This document shows, piece by piece, positions 16,073-18,813 of a stretch of 18,813 bases of DNA. This DNA comes from CAZODA01 sp964578485 (lineage in GTDB: Bacteria; Bacteroidota; Bacteroidia; Bacteroidales; Marinilabiliaceae): positions 1-18,813 of the forward strand of contig CAZODA010000053.1 in NCBI GenBank assembly GCA_964578485.1, in the 5' to 3' direction. Position 1 is the stretch's first letter. Every line of letters starts with the position of its first letter. The translations under genes and the position numbers were made by a program. The notes beneath the pieces were generated by a model, which had not been told where the DNA came from, did not search any database, and was given only the letters and a program-made list of their open reading frames with translations.

Positions 16073-16084
16073 ACGACAAACATT

Positions 16085-16612
16085 ATGAACCTTATCGGCA
16101 CCCATATCAACTATTTCCGTCTCTGCAAAAGAAAACTCTGGCTTTTTGCAAATGATATTCAAATGGAACAAACCTCCAGCTTAGTTGCTGATGGAAAAAT
16201 CATTGAAGAGGAATCTTACTTACAACGTAGTGATAGATATACTCAAATAGAATTATCCTATAACTTGGAAGGCATTAACCTAAGTGGAAAAATTGATTTT
16301 TTCGATACCAAAAATAAAATCCTCCACGAAACCAAGCGCAGCAATAAAGTGGAACAGGCACATATTTGGCAGGTGAAGTTCTATTTGTGGCTGATGCAGC
16401 TAAACGAGATAGAAGCTGAAAAGGGAATCATTGAATATCCTAAAATGAGAGAAAGAGAGACAGTTTTTTTGGAAGAAAAAGATGTGCTTTATTTGGAAAA
16501 AACGGCTAAAGAAATTAAATCACTAATTGAAGAAGCAGTTTGTCCATCGGTGATTAATGCCAAAATTTGCAAGAGCTGTAGCTATTATGATTTTTGTTAT
16601 ATTAGGGAGTGA
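16085..16612 (+). CDS. cas4: Adaptation nuclease Cas4
   Basis: 175 aa, RecB-type nuclease with an iron-sulfur cluster. C14 (FRLCKRKLW) plus C162, C165 and C171 (CKSCSYYDFC) are the four cluster ligands. GKIDFF (D71), HETK (E82, K84) and QVKFYLWLM (Q96, Y100) form the nuclease site. Cas4 trims prespacers and selects them by PAM before Cas1-Cas2 integration. All key residues are present. The stop codon lies inside the first unit of an octamer tandem repeat that leads into the four-helix-bundle gene. Confidence 0.93.
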   Translation: MNLIGTHINYFRLCKRKLWLFANDIQMEQTSSLVADGKIIEEESYLQRSDRYTQIELSYNLEGINLSGKIDFFDTKNKILHETKRSNKVEQAHIWQVKFYLWLMQLNEIEAEKGIIEYPKMRERETVFLEEKDVLYLEKTAKEIKSLIEEAVCPSVINAKICKSCSYYDFCYIRE

Positions 16613-16645
16613 TGGAGTGATGGAGTGATGGAGTGATGGAGTGAT
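16606..16645 (+). repeat. Five perfect tandem copies of GGAGTGAT
   Basis: Five identical 8-bp units fill 16606-16645. The first one supplies the last Glu codon and the stop of cas4. A 31-base block and the four-helix-bundle ATG follow directly. A degenerate five-unit version is found at 18094-18134 with the same 31-base block after it. Confidence 0.9.
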
Positions 16646-16676
16646 GGTTATGCAGTAGTATAAAAATAAGTTAAAC

Positions 16677-17048
16677 ATGAAACAGGTTGATTTTAATGAA
16701 GAATTTAGGCAGCGAACAAAAAAACTATCTTTATTAGTTATTGAAAAGGTTTCCGATTTAAAATATACAGATGCTTTAGGAGTCATTCGAAAACAACTTA
16801 TCCGATCAGTTACTTCAGTAGCTGCTAATTATAGGGCTGTTTGTAGAGCAAGATCGGATAAAGAATTATTTTCAAAACTTTGTATTGTAGTTGAAGAAGC
16901 CGATGAAACCATGTTTTGGTTAGAATTGTTGGTAGAAGGAAAATTTATTGGAGCAAACGAAATTGAAGGTATTCAAAAAGAAACTTTAGAAATATTAAAA
17001 GTAATGTCCGCCTATCGGAAAACAGTATCTCAGAGATTAAGAAAATAA
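16677..17048 (+). CDS. Four-helix-bundle protein (23S rRNA IVP family)
   Basis: 123 aa, the usual length for the family. The signature LIRSVTSVAANYRA (41-54), RARS, then KLCIVVEEADETMFWL (67-82) identifies the 23S-rRNA-intervening-sequence protein family, related in fold to the Avd proteins of diversity-generating retroelements. The biochemical role is not known to me; basic pentameric bundles that bind nucleic acid are the usual picture for relatives. It sits between cas4 and cas1, 31 bases after an octamer array. A decayed second copy with the same upstream sequence lies after cas1. That pattern suggests a duplicating module rather than a CRISPR component. Confidence 0.9.
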   Translation: MKQVDFNEEFRQRTKKLSLLVIEKVSDLKYTDALGVIRKQLIRSVTSVAANYRAVCRARSDKELFSKLCIVVEEADETMFWLELLVEGKFIGANEIEGIQKETLEILKVMSAYRKTVSQRLRK

Positions 17049-17079
17049 CATCCCAAATCATAAACATCTCAACATATTC

Positions 17080-18084
17080 ATGAAAAAATCCTATTACTTA
17101 TTCAATCCTGGCCGTTTAAACAGAAAAGATAACACTTTACGTTTTGTACCTGTGGATAAAGATGGCAATGAAGGACCTGCAAAATATTTGCCTATTGCAG
17201 GAATTAAAAATCTATATTGCTTTGGAGCCTTGGATGCTAATAGTGCAATGTTTAACTTTTTGGGTAAAAATAAAATCTCTGTTCATTTTTTTGATTATTA
17301 TGAACATTATACCGGTAGTTTCATGCCAAAAGATTATCTACTAAGCGGAAAAGTAATAATAGAGCAAGCCAAAACATATTCAAATAAGAAAAAACGGCTT
17401 TTGATAGCTCATAAGATAGTAGAAGGAGCAATTGCGAATATTTTAAGAAATTTGAAATATTATCAAAATAGAGGAAAAGATTTAAGCGATTTCATTCTTC
17501 AAATTGAAAACTTTAATAAAGCCAGAGAGAATGCCGCGGATATAGATGAGCTAATGGGATGGGAAGGAAATGTGCGTCAAGTTTATTATAAATCTTTTGA
17601 TAAAATAATTCCGGATTTTGAAATGGGAAATCGGATAAAACAACCTCCATCCAACGAAATAAATGCATTAATTTCATTTGCAAATATGCTTTGTTATACT
17701 CTTTGTTTAGACCAAATATATCATACTCAGTTAAATCCCACAATAAGTTATTTGCATCAACCAGGATATAGAAGATATTCGCTGGCTCTCGATATTGCAG
17801 AAATATTTAAACCTATTTTAGTAGATCGTCTTATTTTTAGTTTGTTAAATAAAAGAGTTTTAAGCAAGGTGGATTTTAATTTTCAATTGAACAGTTGTTT
17901 GTTAAATGAATCAGGGAAGAAGAAAGTCCTTAGAGATTGGGAGGAACGTCTCAACCAAACAATTAAACATCGTACGCTGAATAAAAACGTGAGTTACAAA
18001 CATTTGGTACGTCTTGAAGTTTATAAATTAATTAAGCATATTATGAGTATAGAAGAATATAAACCTTTTAAAGCTTGGTGGTGA
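17080..18084 (+). CDS. cas1: CRISPR integrase Cas1
   Basis: 334 aa, the normal length for I-B Cas1. The N-terminal beta-domain begins MKKSYYLFNPGRLNRKDNTL. The all-alpha catalytic domain has WEGN (E162), YLHQPGYRRYSLALDIAEIFKP (H226, D238, E241), which are the metal-binding residues of the family, so it should be active. With Cas2 it integrates spacers at the leader end of the array. It begins 31 bases after the four-helix-bundle gene, and its stop is 9 bases before a degenerate octamer array. Confidence 0.96.
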   Translation: MKKSYYLFNPGRLNRKDNTLRFVPVDKDGNEGPAKYLPIAGIKNLYCFGALDANSAMFNFLGKNKISVHFFDYYEHYTGSFMPKDYLLSGKVIIEQAKTYSNKKKRLLIAHKIVEGAIANILRNLKYYQNRGKDLSDFILQIENFNKARENAADIDELMGWEGNVRQVYYKSFDKIIPDFEMGNRIKQPPSNEINALISFANMLCYTLCLDQIYHTQLNPTISYLHQPGYRRYSLALDIAEIFKPILVDRLIFSLLNKRVLSKVDFNFQLNSCLLNESGKKKVLRDWEERLNQTIKHRTLNKNVSYKHLVRLEVYKLIKHIMSIEEYKPFKAWW

Positions 18085-18093
18085 AGGTGTTAT

Positions 18094-18134
18094 GGAGTGA
18101 TGGAGTGTTGGAGTGATGGAGGTGATGGAGTGAG
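18094..18134 (+). repeat. Degenerate five-unit GGAGTGAT array after cas1
   Basis: The units are GGAGTGAT, GGAGTGTT, GGAGTGAT, GGAGGTGAT and GGAGTGAG. The unit number matches the perfect array at 16606-16645, with point changes and one inserted G. The following 31 bases (18135-18165) differ from 16646-16676 at a single position. Confidence 0.88.
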
Positions 18135-18165
18135 GGTTATGAAGTAGTATAAAAATAAGTTAAAC

Positions 18166-18277
18166 ATGAAACAGGCAGATTTTAATGAAGCTTAGATTCA
18201 ACTAATAAATACAACTTTTAGAGGATGTCTGACTTGATAATTTTATTCAGATGCTTTAGATATCATTCGAAAACAAC
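18166..18277 (+). pseudogene. Decayed second copy of the four-helix-bundle gene
   Basis: Starts MKQADFNEA then a TAG stop (18193-18195), against MKQVDFNEEF in the intact gene. Near 18248-18277, CAGATGCTTTAG and CATTCGAAAACAAC match 16768-16797 of the intact gene at almost the same distance from the ATG (82 versus 91 bases). The rest of the gene is missing. It is therefore a truncated, stop-containing copy of the first third of the gene, lying between cas1 and cas2. Confidence 0.8.
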
Positions 18278-18307
18278 ATCATAACATCACTCAATAAATA
18301 AAAAACC

Positions 18308-18574
18308 ATGTACATTATCTTAGTTTATGATATAGGTGTAAGGCGAGTAGGAAAAATGCTCAAACTTTGCCGCCAATATTTGAATTGGATTCAGAATTCA
18401 GTTTTTGAAGGAGAATTGACTTCCGTCCAACTAAAAGAACTTAAACTCAAAGCCAAAAAGATTATGAAAAAAGAAGAAGGCGATAGTCTTATCATATTTT
18501 ACACACGAAATGAAAAATGGTTAGAAAAAGAGGTGGTGGGTATAGAGAAAAATAAAATAGATAATTTTCTTTAA
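18308..18574 (+). CDS. cas2: CRISPR adaptation protein Cas2
   Basis: 88 aa with the Cas2 ferredoxin-like fold pattern. MYIILVYDIG carries the conserved strand and D8, followed by VGKMLKLCRQYLNWIQNSVFEGEL, the family's helix plus WVQxSVFEG motif. Cas2 dimerises as the structural bridge of the Cas1 integrase. It is the last cas gene, directly before the leader. It is 223 bases from the cas1 stop because of the inserted repeat module. Confidence 0.95.
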   Translation: MYIILVYDIGVRRVGKMLKLCRQYLNWIQNSVFEGELTSVQLKELKLKAKKIMKKEEGDSLIIFYTRNEKWLEKEVVGIEKNKIDNFL

Positions 18575-18783
18575 CATCGTCGAAACCAACTTTTATAACA
18601 ATCAAAAACGATCTTTGACATATTGATAATTGCTAAACTACTCACAATCAAAACAATATAAAGTCGTCGCAAATAGAGGTATTTTTATTAAATCACCCAT
18701 CGACGACAAATCACAACTTTTTACACCCCTATTTTATTTTCAAACAACTAAGGATGAATGATTTTTTATTGTTATTTTTACGG
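18575..18783 (+). promoter_or_regulatory. CRISPR leader
   Basis: 209 bases of AT-rich, non-coding DNA between cas2 and the first repeat, in the usual leader position. GTCGTCG (18663-18669) and CGACGAC (18701-18707) are exact inverted copies 31 bases apart. A related CATCGTCGA occurs at 18575-18583. These may be binding or bending sites for integration. A CTTTGACAT stretch near 18613-18621 is promoter-like, but no exact TAnnTTTG box was found. Confidence 0.75.
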
Positions 18784-18813
18784 CTCTCAATCGTACCATA
18801 CTGGAATTGAAAT
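18784..18813 (+). CRISPR. First repeat of a type I-B CRISPR array (truncated by window end)
   Basis: The last 30 bases begin CTCTCAATCGTACC and end GGAATTGAAAT. The AATCGTACC core and the ATTGAAAN end fit type I-B repeats, 30 nt long. Cas6 cleavage would leave ATTGAAAT as the 8-nt crRNA handle. The repeat is in the leader-proximal position next to cas2. Only one copy is visible because the window ends at its last base, so repetition itself cannot be seen here. Confidence 0.82.

Noticed and set aside
16523..16786. Minus-strand frame across the GGAGTGAT array
   Set aside because: Its repeated HHSITPSL-type residues are simply the translated octamer repeat, and it lies over the cas4 end and the four-helix-bundle start.
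16677..17048. Four-helix-bundle gene as the Avd accessory of a diversity-generating retroelement
   Set aside because: No reverse transcriptase or template/variable repeat pair is present in the window; the sequence fits the IVP branch of the fold.

Overview
The window is AT-rich DNA from a member of the Bacteroidota. The evidence is the poor Shine-Dalgarno sequences, promoter-like TAnnTTTG boxes, short octamer tandem arrays next to a 23S-rRNA-IVP-type four-helix-bundle gene, and protein families typical of that phylum. It is accessory, defence-rich DNA.

Left part, minus strand (about 412-6607). A compact operon runs leftward. It holds a 65-aa protein of unknown function, a roughly 1,040-aa SNF2/RapA-like helicase and a 541-aa Hsp70/actin-fold ATPase with no substrate-binding domain. 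The last two genes are separated by a single base. Upstream on the same strand lies a PD-(D/E)xK-type DUF4268 protein. I cannot match the Hsp70-like plus SNF2 pair to a named defence system, and it is the best candidate here for an undescribed one. The left edge (1-411) holds GC-rich hairpins and a phased 8-bp tandem array. An eroded GC-rich gene remnant (6709-6942) and a hairpin-rich repeat (about 7068-7197) separate this part from the CRISPR locus.

Right part, plus strand (7317-18813). This is a complete type I-B-like CRISPR-Cas locus in the order cas6, pRiA4b-ORF3-like gene, second cas6, cas5, cas3 (HD plus helicase), cas8b-like, cas7, AAA ATPase (DUF4143 type), cas4, four-helix-bundle gene, cas1, decayed second four-helix-bundle copy, cas2, leader, first CRISPR repeat. 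The window stops at the last base of that repeat. The final 30 bases have the I-B form and end in ATTGAAAT, the expected 8-nt crRNA handle.

How it works together. The Cas6 proteins would cut pre-crRNA in the repeat. Cas5, Cas7 and Cas8 would form Cascade around the crRNA, and Cas3 would degrade targeted DNA. Cas4, Cas1 and Cas2 would trim and integrate new spacers at the leader-repeat junction. Departures from a textbook I-B locus are: two divergent Cas6 proteins bracketing a pRiA4b-ORF3 protein; cas5-cas3 placed before cas8-cas7; an ATPase with its own apparent palindrome-overlapped promoter at the head of the adaptation genes; and two copies of an octamer-array plus four-helix-bundle module placed exactly on either side of cas1.
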